From Staphylotrichum longicolle (lineage: Eukaryota > Ascomycota > Sordariomycetes > Sordariales > Chaetomiaceae): a DNA stretch of 64,000 nucleotides. Position 1 is the first letter of the stretch. The number at the start of each line of letters is the position of its first letter. The notes under the pieces are model-generated. The model did not search any database and was not told the DNA's origin. It was given only the letters and a program-made list of their open reading frames with translations. This document shows positions 30,337 through 41,748 of this stretch, piece after piece. The stretch lies in contig JAHCVI010000001.1 in assembly GCA_019096155.1 (NCBI GenBank), positions 1,116,001 to 1,180,000 of the forward strand, given 5' to 3'. A program made the position numbers and the translations under genes.

Positions 30337-33300
30337 CTAAGAATTCCTTACAGCCATATATCCCAACAGCAGACTCCCCAACGTCATCCAAGAACTCGTA
30401 ATCGCAAAGGCACTCTGAACATCCGCCTTCAAAATAGCCCAAGAAACGCCAAACGCCAGGCTCGCAGTGACGACCAACACAACAAGAAGGAAGTAGATCG
30501 ATTTCCAATGCCACCCCTCCTCGAAATACACGCCCCACCCTAATGCCGAGTCCCCACGCGACGCCGTGAGGTGTCCGCACGCGCGTTTGGGCAGCTGGTT
30601 GAGGATCGTCGCCTGCATCTCAGAGAGACAGTGCGGGTGCGTGAAGTAGTGGAACAGGTAGTTGTCCCCAAAGACCGGGACGTGCTTGGGCCTCTCTTCT
30701 GGCGCGGGCCGGCAGTGGTATTCATTGACAGCGACCCGGCCGCGAGGAGGGAGACAAACGCACTCGGTCGTGTTGTGGCAGGTCTTGCTGTGTAGGTGGA
30801 CCTGGACGAAGTGGCTCAAGTCAAGCTCGAACTGAGACTGTGCGATTAGCTGTGCAATGCGGGATGTAGGGAGCCGGAACTTGACAGCAATGAAGAAAAC
30901 GAGTTGTAGGGAGGAGCATAACCAACCCTGGTCAATAGTAGCTTTGAGACGTGCCGCAAACTGAGCCAAGATGTGATGGTTCTTCGGTTTCGATACACTT
31001 CGTTCAGGAACAGCATTAGTTCTTTGTCCGTTCTCACACGCACGAGGCGTTCTTGGTGAAGTATGATTCCTGTCTCGCCTGTATGGATACAACAGAGAAG
31101 ATGAAGGATATCCATCTGGGATGTGGCCGGGGTGCTGGCTTGGCGTGGATCATTGCGAAGCGGAAGTGGAATATCGTCGTTAGGACTGCCGCGGCGTATC
31201 GACTTGATCATCTGCTTCACCGGGTTGAACAAGGCTGAGACGCTTCTTGTGACATTCCAGGTGTTTTGGCCGTGGGGCTGAGAGTCGCCGCTGTTCGCAG
31301 CTCGTAGTTTATTCTCCAAGTCTTTCAACGAGCCTGGGTCCAGTTCGGTGAAGTCGTCGTAAAGATTGGCACCGCATTTCTATATCCTCGTCAGTAATGC
31401 GCAACCTCAAGCCGGGACAATAATGCGCGTACACACTGCCATCTCACACGACCCATACCGCGAGGGACCGGTGGGTTCAGGGAAGGAAATGGAAGGAAAT
31501 CCAACAGGCGGTCGACAAAGTCGGGAAACGACGTGGAAGATGCGTTGGGTCCGACTCTTTGTACGGTGGCCCTGGGTTCTGGTGCGGTCCGTGGAGGTTC
31601 TGGCTCGCTAGAAGTTACCTCCGGCCCGTCCCGGGCTTGCTCTTCGGGTTGTTTGAGCCGAGGTGAGACGAAGCTTCTCAATCCTGTTCTCAAGTTGGCC
31701 AAAGGTGGCCCTGAGCCCAAGAACTCCTTGACCTGGTCCAAGGCCGTCACAATGCTCGCTTCGTCGCTGGCGGGCTTGGAAGAAGCTTCAGACAGCCGGT
31801 CGAGTTCCACCTGCTCTCTTAGTTCCGCCGTGTTATCCAACCCGTGGACCGGCTTGGCCTCCATTCCTGCATCAGAGTCAGACGCAGACTTCTCCAACCT
31901 CCGATGATGGTCGCGCAGCGTCTCCTCGAGGTATTGGTTCAACACTTGACGCCGCCCTTCAATCTCGTCCTCGGGTTTGATTTCCAGCGTCGATACAGAC
32001 GACCGTTCTGGTGATTCTGGCTCGAAGTGCTGACGAATCCTTCCGGCAATGAACGGAGCGCTGGATCTAACGAGCTTCGCCGCTTCCCGATACACTTTGA
32101 CATCGGTGATGGCAAGCAGCTCGGCCGAATAGTCCGCTAATAATCTCCGAAAGTTCCTCTCAAGCCTGTCACCGCCAATAGAAAGGTCTTGGACTGCAGC
32201 GGCGAATAGGGGCTGGAGTTCTGCATCGGCCAAAAAGAACAAAACTATCTCGTGTCTCGCGGAGCGAACGTTTTCCAGCGAGATTTTCGAAATCGAAGAT
32301 TCGTCACTCAGGGCTGTGGAGAAGACCGACGCGGCATAGCTAGGGTTGGTGAATGAAAGCTGGTCGAGATCCTCGAGTCTCGACTCTGCGATGGTGTCGC
32401 TGCGCCCCGAGTCGAGCGCCAACTCAAGCGCGCCTGTTTCCGTGGCCATCTTCTTGTGGGTCTTGTTGTCCTTGGCCACCTCCTCCATGTGCGGGCTTTC
32501 GAGCTCGGCGATGAGCTTCTCCGAGCTGATGCGTAGGCTCCTGACGTCCTTGTCCATTGCGTGGATCCTGGCCTGGAGCTCCTGCTGCAATTCGGCAATC
32601 TCCTTTAAGTGTCTCTTGTCGTCCTCCGCAATGGCCTCCTGCAGTTCGCGGCGGAGGAACTCAAGTTCTCGCTCATACCGGCGTTGTGTCTTGACCAGCT
32701 GGTTGTCGACCTCGCTCCCGGCCTCGGTGCTCTCGAGTGACTTCTTCTCGTCCACCATCTCCCTCTGCAGCTCAAGCACCGTCGTCGTGCTGCGGTCGAT
32801 CAGGTGGTTGATGATGTTTATGGCAGAGCTGGTGTCGTTTGTGTGGCGCATTACCCGCGACCCATGGCGGATCATGTCTCCCCAAAACGCGCCGGTCGTT
32901 CGCAGCTCGGCCTCGCGCCTGTCGCCATCCGACATGTTCATGTTGTCCCACATCGTGGTCACCAGAATGACCGAAGACATGTTCTCGTGCCCACATAGCT
33001 TGCGAAAGATGCGGAGGTTCTTGAGCGACGCCCCCGACATGCGTGTTGCCGTGATGGGGTGCAGGTAGATGATGCCCGCCAGCTGGAAGCCTTTGCCGTA
33101 CGACGACGTGAGGAAGAAGGCAAGATCTTGGAGGATTTCGGTGTCGCTCTTGGCCGTATCGTCAAAGCCGGGCGTGTCGATAAGATGGATCGTCCGGTTG
33201 TTGTGGGCGAAGGTGTAGAGCTGAATCGTCTGGGTCTCTATACATCAGGCCGGCCCAAAGTTGGCAAGTATCAGTGCATCATCCCCTTTGACAGGAAGCA

Positions 33301-33534
33301 GCCATGAAACACAACTGACCCGATCTCAAGCCGTGACCGATCGCATCCTCAGCTTGTTTGCAACATTTGGATATAAACGTGCTCTTCCCAGCGCCTGTGA
33401 CCCCCATAACCGCGATGAAGCAATCGCTTTTGCTACGGGGTCCGGGTTAGACAGGTTAGCCTTGTCCCTTTATGTTGAGCGAGGTTGAGTCGGAGCCAAG
33501 GTCCACGGACTTACCGGAATCCCGCATCGTCCAT
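30337..33534 (-). CDS. AIG1/septin-like G-domain protein with coiled coil and C-terminal membrane segments
   Basis: Exons 33534-33515, 33432-33320, 33237-31448, 31379-30927 and 30879-30337 join in frame to about 972 residues. Residues 12-80 hold a GTPase core: FIAVMGVTGAGKSTF (P-loop, G1), then HLIDTPGFDDTAKSD (G3), and further on SVILVTTMWDNM at the G4 position (no NKxD). Next comes a long charged coiled coil (KTQRRYERELEFLRRELQEA and following). The C-terminal third contains a conserved-looking Cys/His block (VHLHSKTCHNTTECVCLPP). Two hydrophobic segments end the protein (IYFLLVVLVVTASLAFGVSW, ITSSWMTLGSLLLGYMAV). This is a large fungus-specific family related to AIG1/GIMAP-type GTPases; a role in recognition or membrane signalling is inferred. 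The neighbouring NACHT gene on the same strand is consistent with that. Confidence 0.8.
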
Positions 33535-34492
33535 GGATGCACGTTCAACCGACATGGTGAGAACGTCAAGCTACTGGGCGTACTGTGAGTGACACCCGGC
33601 CTTCGATGCCTGACGGAAATTGAGGTGGGCTGTATTCTGCACCGCGGAGAGCTTCGAGATCTACGAACACTGGGACACCGAGATGCCTGTCTCATGGCAT
33701 CCTGCATGACGCTGAGGAGGGGTTCGTGAGTGGCTTTGGACGGATACTTCCGCTTAAATGCACATCTCGGCCCACGGGCTCTGCGTAGCCTTGCGCTCGT
33801 TTTGGCCTTGTGAGGAGGCGGGGCGAAGCACGCAGATTCAAATGGGGAAACTATCCCCTCAGCTGGCGTGCGCCAGGTCTCTCCTCTGAGGCCTGGAGCC
33901 TGCGCTGTGCTTGCCCTGGTTGGTCCATCCAGGGGCCAAGTCCCAGCTGAGCCACCGCCACATGTCACTGCCAAAACTGTCCTCGGACTCGGGATTGTTT
34001 CTTTCATTCAAGAGGCTGTGGCACCCTCTGGCCAAAAGAAAAGCCGTACATCAGATTCAAGGCCTAGGCCGTCTTGGTGTCCTTTTCAGGAGATGTATAT
34101 CTTAGGTATTCTAGAAGAAGAATGTGAAGAAGGAGGAGGAGGAAGTAGAGACAGGATAAGGAAAAGTTAGTCACTACAAGGTGCAAGCGGGAGCAGGGTT
34201 CCACAAAGTTGGGCTCGCTCTCGGCGTTGATGTAACTGTCGCGGGTGAGCAAAGCGAGATACCTAAGGTAGGTAGGTAAGTTGCGTTGTTTGACTTCTCC
34301 ATTTCCCATGATCTTGAGCAAGAAGGATGACCCCTATTGACACGCTTGCTTGTGATTCAATACCAGCTCATAGAAAGTACTCATGAATCTATTGCACACC
34401 AACAAAAAGTTCTTGGAGGGGAGCCGGTCGTCGGAGACAATGCAATGCTAAGAGACACAAGGAAACCAATGGGTAGGCTGAAGCTTACATCT
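33535..34492. other. Spacer between the G-domain and NACHT genes
   Basis: No supported gene. Contains a (GGTA)n-like motif at about 34265-34280 seen again in several other spacers of the window. Confidence 0.5.
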
Positions 34493-37400
34493 TCAAAAAA
34501 CTCTCACTTCGAAATCACCCATGAGGCATTCGCCCCAGGAGGGCAACACGACGCCGACGACATCCCAATCCTCTTCGACGAGAAGCTGTGGTGACGGTAG
34601 AGGCTCAGGCACTATTTCGATCACCATCTTCAGCTCAACAGGCCCCCTTTTTTGTACCGCTGCTCCCTTCTGGCCCAACGCCAAGTCATCGAGAAGCTCC
34701 TCAATTTTGAACAAGTTGCTCGCTTTGAACACATCTAGCATTTGAAGCAAGTCGACCCGACACGTCTTGACTGGAGATGAGAGATCTTTCGAAATGGCGA
34801 CCCTGAAAGAGGCGTTTGGGTCAGCTCCAGCGCGAAGGTGAAGCTCTAGAATGCTAGAGAGTCTGTTGAGCCAGGGGGTGTCGAGGTAAGTTGGCCAGTC
34901 TCGTTCTGCTTTCTGTTTTCGGGTATGTTGGTTCACGATGTTGGCAAAGTCCCGGAGAAACACTGCCCACACGGAGACCGTGCCGAGTCTGCGGTTTTCG
35001 GACGAAACGATACGGATCACATCTGCTGGGCGTCGTCCCTGGCCTAAGAAATATTGTGTTGTCTCAACGTCTGATGCGAGAGATGCTGAAAGTAGGCAGC
35101 TGAGTTCGTTTGCTTCGTCGTGGTAATCATCAAGTTGACTTCGGAAGTGACGTCCTTGAAACCAATAGATGGCCCAATGTAAAAATGAGCAGTCAGTCCG
35201 GGGTCCAACTACTTTGTCGCTAGACTCCCATCTGTAGGACCTTGAGGGTGTTACCAACAACGTTCCCCTGAATACGAGAAGCCAGAAAGCTGTGGAAGGC
35301 GAGATAAGACGGCTTTCGGGATTCAGCCACGATCTCGGGATATTCGAGGTTACCGCATGCTCAAATTCCCCAAAACAAAGAGGGGAGAGGAAGAGGCCTC
35401 GCTGGGAAAGCATCCCGAGCCACCAGAAGGTCGACTCGTACAAGGACGCGACGTGTGGTGCCATTCTGAGCTGTTGGTATTCCTCTTGGGGAGCCGAAGG
35501 TAGGAATTTGACCTCAGCTGCGCGCAGTCGACTGAGTACTTCGATGAAAGCAACTTCTGACCCGAAGGGTTCGCGGCAATGGTCTCGGATGAAATCGCGA
35601 ACAGAACGGTGAAAAAACCTGATGGTGTATCGGAAATATGTGATTTGATCTCCATCGCCAGTCAAATCACTGAGTTCCAGGAGGCCTTGGGTCAGTGAGT
35701 GCAGACGCTTTCGAGCGTCATCGTGCTTGACAGCAATCTCAGACTCCGTATAGGGTCTTGGCTGCACATTGAAGGGAAAGTCTCCCAGATCCTTGCACTC
35801 AAACCAAGACGCTTCGTCGAGCCATGTCAGCGCGAGGGCGTTTATGGCGGACGCAAGTGGGTTGTGTGCCACAAGGTACAGGATCATGTTTGAGCGGCGA
35901 CGGACTGAGGGGGAGGAGTCGACCTTCGAAAGCATACTTTCGAACATTTTCTCGACCCGGTCAGGACACTCCTTGAGCCGTTGCTCGAGTTTGTCAACTG
36001 TGTCTCCGTCCAGGGCACCGTTGATCAATGAGCGTACCATGAGGCTGACCCAGAGAAAGACACCGTTGGCGCGGTCGACGATTCGATCCACAAAGCACAA
36101 ACAGGCCTTTTTGCAGCTTGCCATGATTGGATCTGCGAGATGCGTTTCAAACTGCCGGGATGCAAACATGCGCATGTCGTTGCGGGTGAGTTCCTCGAAC
36201 TCCATCGTGATACAAACATCCTTGAATGTTTCGCGGAAAACGGTATACGGTCGAGCTGAGCAGATGATCCTGACTCCGCCGAGACTGGACCATTTGACAA
36301 GCCTCTTGGCTAGTGCGCGGTAGCTTTGGTTATCGCCGTCGTATTCGTCCAGGCCATCGATGAAGTAGCAGAACCGACAGTCGTCTCTGGTCTCCCCCAA
36401 CATGACAAGTCGATTAAAGGCATCTTCAAGTTCGCCGACCGGGTAAGGAGCGATGATTGACAAGTCGCCGAGCTTGGTGGCAGACTCGGTCGGAAAGATT
36501 TCAGCGACGAGTTCCGGACATTGGCTCAGCGTGCGAAAGAGGATTGTCCTGTAAAACCCTTCCATGGTTCTCTGCAATCGATTGTCGGCCCTCCAGAAGT
36601 ACATCTGAACAATGACGAGCTTCCTGTCGCCCGCCCAGCTCTCAAGGCTGGATCGGACGAAAGAGTGGTTGCTGAGGAACTTCATCATGGTTGACTTTCC
36701 GGACCCTGCCTTTCCGCACAAGAAAAAGATGGTGCCGTCGGAATGAAGAAAGGAATCAAGTTCGTTGTACGCACGGAGTCTGTCGACATCGGACTCGCGG
36801 GGCTTCGGGTCACCGACAATCCATCCAAATGTGGCCTGCTCCGCCGGCTCTACCTCACTTTCCCGTCGGAGGATGTCAGGGAAGTAGAGCCGTCGAAGAA
36901 TGTGATTTCCCCTCTGTGTCTCTCTTGTCACAGTCTGGAGGTCGCTCAGTTGCTCGGCCAACCGTCCCATCACATCCGCCACCTTGGACATGGACATTTC
37001 TTGTGTCCGGGCGGAGTCACGGGAAGAGCGAGAAGACTCATCGATGGAATGCTGAAGCCTCTGCAGCCTAACCAAGGTCTCGCCGACCTTATTTTGAACC
37101 TCTTCCATGTTTCTGCCGTTGGTGTTTGCCATTTCTTTTGCGTTTTGCACAACCGAGTTTAGGAGGCCTCTTGTTGGAGATTGCTCCTTGCTGTAGCATC
37201 GTTAGCAATTCGAGTCATGCAGGACGTTGAGACGCCTGAACCCACCAGAGAATCTGAAGCAGACGAAAGCCAATCTGCTCACGGTACTGCCCCAAGGCAT
37301 GTTCTGCATCCTTGACGTCGCCCTGCTTCCAAACACCGGCCACCACCACCTTGAGCTTGTGGAACTTGCTGCCGCTCTTTGGCGACTGGAGCTTTGCGAG

Positions 37401-37646
37401 GATGGCAAGCAATTTCTTGGACTCCTCTTGGCATTTAGCGCAGAGATCCGTCAGCTCCTTGTCGTGCACGAGTAGTGGGTCATATTGGAGCGTGGTGGCG
37501 GCCTTTTCCAAGTCCTGACTGAGGGCTGAGATCCGCGAATTCTCGTCGGTTGAGCCCGAATGGTAGATCTCATGGAGCCCTTTGATGACCTTGCATCCGA
37601 CGTCGATGAAGGTAAGGATGCTTGCCGCCAACCCAACCGCCTCCAT
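34493..37646 (-). CDS. NACHT-domain NLR (STAND ATPase) with fungal N-terminal domain
   Basis: Exons 37646-37246 and 37190-34493, joined in phase 2, give about 1032 residues. The N-terminus MEAVGLAASILTFIDVGCKV is the start of the helical fungal N-terminal domain common in these proteins. A coiled region and the linker FGWIVGDPKPRESD precede the ATPase. Walker A is CGKAGSGKSTMMKF (about residues 293-301), Walker B is YFIDGLDEYDGD (about 412-417), and a sensor-like IICSARPY follows. After the NACHT core comes a winged-helix-like region (SVRDFIRDHC and following). No WD40, ankyrin or TPR repeats are visible in the last 400 residues. Such proteins act as intracellular receptors in allorecognition and programmed cell death. 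A second-exon start at a GTG is not needed once the upstream exon is included. Confidence 0.88.
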
Positions 37647-38048
37647 GACTGGGGCTATGTGCCGGCGGCGTCTGTATCTGAATGATGTGACGTTCGGGCC
37701 GAAAGACGGTGGGATATGGGATATCAGGCTCCTTGGAAACCCGTGAGGGGTCAGCGAGAGCAAGAAAAGGCGCAGCAGGACCCGCGATTGGAAAGGCGCC
37801 TATTAACCAATCAAATTGAAAACTCACAGCCTCAGTCACACCATGCAGTCGCCTGGTGTGCCTTGACCGCATCTTGTGTTACATGTCTATTTAGAAAGCT
37901 TCACCTGTCTGAGTCAGGTTAACTTACATGGAAGTACCTACGTAATTACCAGGTAGGTAGACGAGGCAGAGGAGCCGTCGGAGATGATACCCATGAAAGA
38001 AAGGAACGCAAAGTACATCTTCTGCTACTCGCGCCGTCTCGAGTCTAA
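37647..38048. other. Spacer between NACHT gene and membrane-protein gene
   Basis: Promoter of the NACHT gene and 3' flank of the next leftward gene. Carries another AGGTAGGTAG motif at about 37951. Confidence 0.5.
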
Positions 38049-40037
38049 TTATTCTCGCTCTCTCTCATCCTCACATGGCACGGATTGAGGCAGGAGAACT
38101 CTTTTGTCCGTGACATGGGTCATCTCCTGCCCTTGCCCTTCAAACTCCCCTTCAAACTGCCCTCCATATCGATCAATAAGACGCCGCGCTACCCAACGTC
38201 GCTTGTAATTGCGCAGAAAGACTAGCACATTCACCTCTCCTCGATCCGGCGTCCCAGCTGCAACAGTTGGACTCTTTTCTGCCGCGGCAACGGAAGATGT
38301 AGGGACTGAGAACTCTGTTGTGTTTATTTTGCGTCAGCAACCGAGCTGAAAAAGTTTGATCTGGCTACTTCCCAGCTCCTCGTTCCGAGCCTCGTGCATT
38401 TCTTGGTTGGACTTACCGAAAGATGTTAGAAGCATCACAACCGTCGGGGCCAGCGTCACCAGCGCCAGAATCTGGCCGAGGTTCCATTCCTCGCCCGACT
38501 GGCCCCATTCGATTTCCAAGCTTCGCCACGGGTTGTATGATACCAGGGCGTACAGGCAGACGACGGCGCTCCCAACCATCTCGCCGCCTCCCAAGTGCCA
38601 AACGTGCGCGCTCGTTCTCGGGTCTTGGTAGATGGCATGTGCAACGCGGTCGAGCTCTCTGTCGGCTAGCGCCCCGGTGGGTCGCGTCGGGTCGCTGGTG
38701 GACATGAGAGCGTCGTTGACCACTGCCGCATAATGGTTCCTCACCTTCTCCCAAGGGGCGAATTTTGCTACTGCTGAGCGAACGGCAAGGTCGTCCCACA
38801 GGAGCCGAGCGGCTGCGTAGGAGACGACGGTGATGGCGAGGCGCGTGGTGACAAAAAGGGGGTTGGTGTTGGCACGTCCAGGGGTGTCTGTCTGGCGATA
38901 TAGCTTCATTTGATACTCGACGCCTCCGCAAATCAAGCTTCTGAAGGCATCAAAGTTGAAAGCATCGATGGCTGTCGATGTAGAGGAAGATGTTTTTGCG
39001 CGAATCCTCTGCAGCATTGCTACGGAGGGAATGGCGATGACGAGGCAGGCGAGAGGGAGGAGGCTAAGGTGTGAGTCTACGGGAGACCCTCCCCTGACCA
39101 AGTCAATGGCGGCGAAGCAGCGCTTGACCCGCCATGACCAGAACAACATCGTGACAGACAGACTCGAGATGACGAGGGCGGTGTTTTGGTCTCCCGGAGG
39201 GAAAAAGTGCGGCCCCTTCTGTTGGTAGTCGACAAGCAAGGCAAGTGGCGCTGCGGCAAAGAAGAAGGCTGCCCCTTCTATGATGGAATCTAGAGTGCGG
39301 CGAAAGCAGCGGTACGCCGGATGCCGCACCGGCCGGCGTTGCCCTAGTGTCCAGGAAAGCCCGCCGACAAGCCGCGGGGAGATGGAGTGGAAATACTGGA
39401 AGAGCCGCGGAAAGCGACCGAGGTTCAACCACGTCAGCAAGAGCTCGAAGACGACAACGGCCGAAGCCAGAAGCATGCTGACGACCTGGACCCAGTACAC
39501 TATGTACATGCCGGGGCCGTTGATGTCGATCAGTCGATCCCACCGGAAGCTGCTGCAGGCCTCGCGCTGGCAAGTCATGCCGGGATCACGGATGACGCGA
39601 GTGAAGTAGGGAGCCTGATAGCTGTCGTTGAGAAACCACTCGAACGGGCCGGAACCAGGCGGCGGCCTCAGAGCGGCGAGAGCGGGGAGCGACTGGGAAA
39701 AGTTGGTGCGCAGGACCAGCTCCCAATCGAGCATCTGGCCGTAACTCGGTACAGCTTGCATCTCTGAGGGGAGGGCATTTCGGAAGTAAGCTTCGGCGGC
39801 CCTCCCATCGACTGAATCTGCCACGAAAAAGGACGGTTCCTTGTTACTGAAGGGCAGGTTGTAGACTGCATATTTGTCCTCGTTTGGCCCTTGTTCGACC
39901 AGCTGGTGGAACCAGCTTTCGTAAAAGTCCTTGACGAGGCCACAGTTGCGTGTGAAGTTGAGTTGCTCGATGGGCGGTGGGATCCAGTCCGCCACGGAAA
40001 CGACCCCAGTCGCACTCACATTAGGGGCCAGTGACAT
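38049..40037 (-). CDS. Polytopic membrane protein, function unknown
   Basis: Exons 40037-38417 and 38305-38049 join through a GTAAGT...CTCAG intron to about 625 residues. An N-terminal ectodomain of about 180 residues has several N-glycosylation sequons (NVSAT, NFTR, NFSQ, NDSY) and cysteines (NCGLV, CQREAC). It is followed by at least six hydrophobic segments, for example YWVQVVSMLLASAVVVFELL, ALVISSLSVTMLFWSW and SLLPLACLVIAIPSVAM. The end is a short basic cytosolic tail from exon 2 (LVFLRNYKRRWVARRLIDRY). Fungal proteins with this layout are conserved but uncharacterised as far as I can tell. Transport or signalling roles would be guesses. Confidence 0.7.
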
Positions 40038-40932
40038 TGTTTGTTGAACCAGGGGTCAGAGCGGTGAATGCTGAAGACGACTGGGGCTGATCACGTCGAG
40101 CGTGCGAAGTGCACTATATCAGCCAGACATTGGAGGGGGTGGTCGCCCCAGTCAGATACCCCGATAATATGTGTTCCGTCTAAATAAGCTTCCGATTTTC
40201 TTTGGGGAACGAGGAAACGAATCACAGGGGATTTCGGGATCAAAATTCGCGCGCCTCTTCTCTGTTGTTAGCGCCATCCGTTTTGAGAGAATGGTGTAAC
40301 CGGCTGCGCCGCAGATGAACCATTCAAGCTTAGACGATATGCAGCGGATGCGGCACAGAGCCAGTCGTGCGCTGTAGTTAGGGACAAATTTTAGCCCCTG
40401 CTTCCCCTGCGCAATTCGGTCCGCGCGTTGTTACTCCTGTAGGTATCTGGCTGTCGTCCGCGTCAACGGGGATGGTCATAGTTTAGCCCGGCCCGGAGAG
40501 AGCACGGGATGAAGTAATAGGTTCGTTATCATGCGGGAGTCAGTCTTAAGGATCATTGACGGACACTTGTGTCACTTCCCCAAGTGATTATCTGACTCCC
40601 AGCTGATCCCTTTCAGGCGAATTAATTGGAGCACTAATGGACATTACGGAGGAATCATGTACAAAAGAATTCCAACCTCAGGGTTCAAAAAGACGCTCAT
40701 TTCACTCAAAGCTCGAGTTGCTGGACAGTACTCAACGTCGCCCCGCTTCAGGTTGTGAGCCAACAAACTCCCGTCTCAAAGAATCCACTTGGGGCGCCAA
40801 TATATGCAAGTGGTTGTTAACGAGGCATGGATTGTTGGGTTAACAGCGGGCGGGTTTCGAGCGACGGTGCATGACAGGAGCCACTGGTGTAAATCAGCGT
40901 GGATATAGTCCAGACTTTCTCTCTTTGCTACT
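40038..40932. other. Gene-free spacer
   Basis: No gene recognised. Short frames only. Confidence 0.5.
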
Positions 40933-41000
40933 ACATACGACCAGATGCGGCAGAAAATTCGGGATCACGTCCGCTCCCCCCTAGACAAACTGCCGCCGAC
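40933..41000 (+). pseudogene. Truncated 5S rRNA-like fragment
   Basis: ACATACGACCAGATGCGGCA, then GGGATCACGTCCGCTC and CTAGACAAACTGCCGCC match the first 60-65 bases of the 5S-like copy at 7431 with scattered substitutions. The upstream 30 bp (GATATAGTCCAGACTTTCTC) also matches the upstream of that copy. The 3' half of 5S is missing, so this is a 5' fragment. Confidence 0.6.
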
Positions 41001-41748
41001 CAAACGCTTATCTTTTGGGGAAGTAAAGGTCAAAAAACGGGCGCCTCTTTTCCTCTATTAGTGTCCTCATATGTGACGGGATCAGCATTCTGGGCCCTCC
41101 TGGACACAACGAGGAGTGGTGCATCCAAAACGACGAGGAGAAAAACGTGCGGATCGATCGTCTGACCGCCGCACTTGAGACATGGCTGAGCGGTTTGCGC
41201 GGGTGCATCAGGATAGACATTTGTGACTTGTGAAGGAAGGAGGATGTCATATCACTGGAAAATAAATGCCATGAAAACATAAGGTGTCTTGAGTGCACCT
41301 AGCAGGGGAAGAAGAATGAATCAGGTTGTTGGAAGCCCAACCGCCATGATTCCACAGTGATCACACAAATGAGAGCTCACGATGGTGGGTTTGGGGCGCT
41401 CCAGAGCACCAAGACTTTCTGTTGTTCCATTGTCTGAGAAGCGGTCATTACCAAGGCATTGCAAGCATCTAGTTAGCAGCAAGCACCTCGGCCCCCCTGC
41501 TCTGCCAGAACTAAGATTTGTGGACAAATCGTCGAGTGACACAGACTGTTCTGCCTCAAGAGACAGACCCAAGGGGTAAGAAAGAAGCCGAGACTGGTAG
41601 TGTGTATATACATGTGTGTGAGCCAGGGGCCTGGATTGCAGAGGGATGTCTAAGGTAAACACAAGCCCAAGTGCCAAGCCGTCTTCTCAGATCAGACTAG
41701 CAGGTCTAAGGTCGTTGCGTGCTGCTACGAAAGGAGATCGTGTGATAA
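41001..41748. other. Spacer with one possible decayed coding fragment
   Basis: A + strand frame at about 41040-41220 reads ILGPPGHNEEWCIQNDEEKN then VRIDRLTAALETWLSG. It looks protein-like but belongs to no family I recognise and lacks a start; otherwise nothing is seen. Confidence 0.35.
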
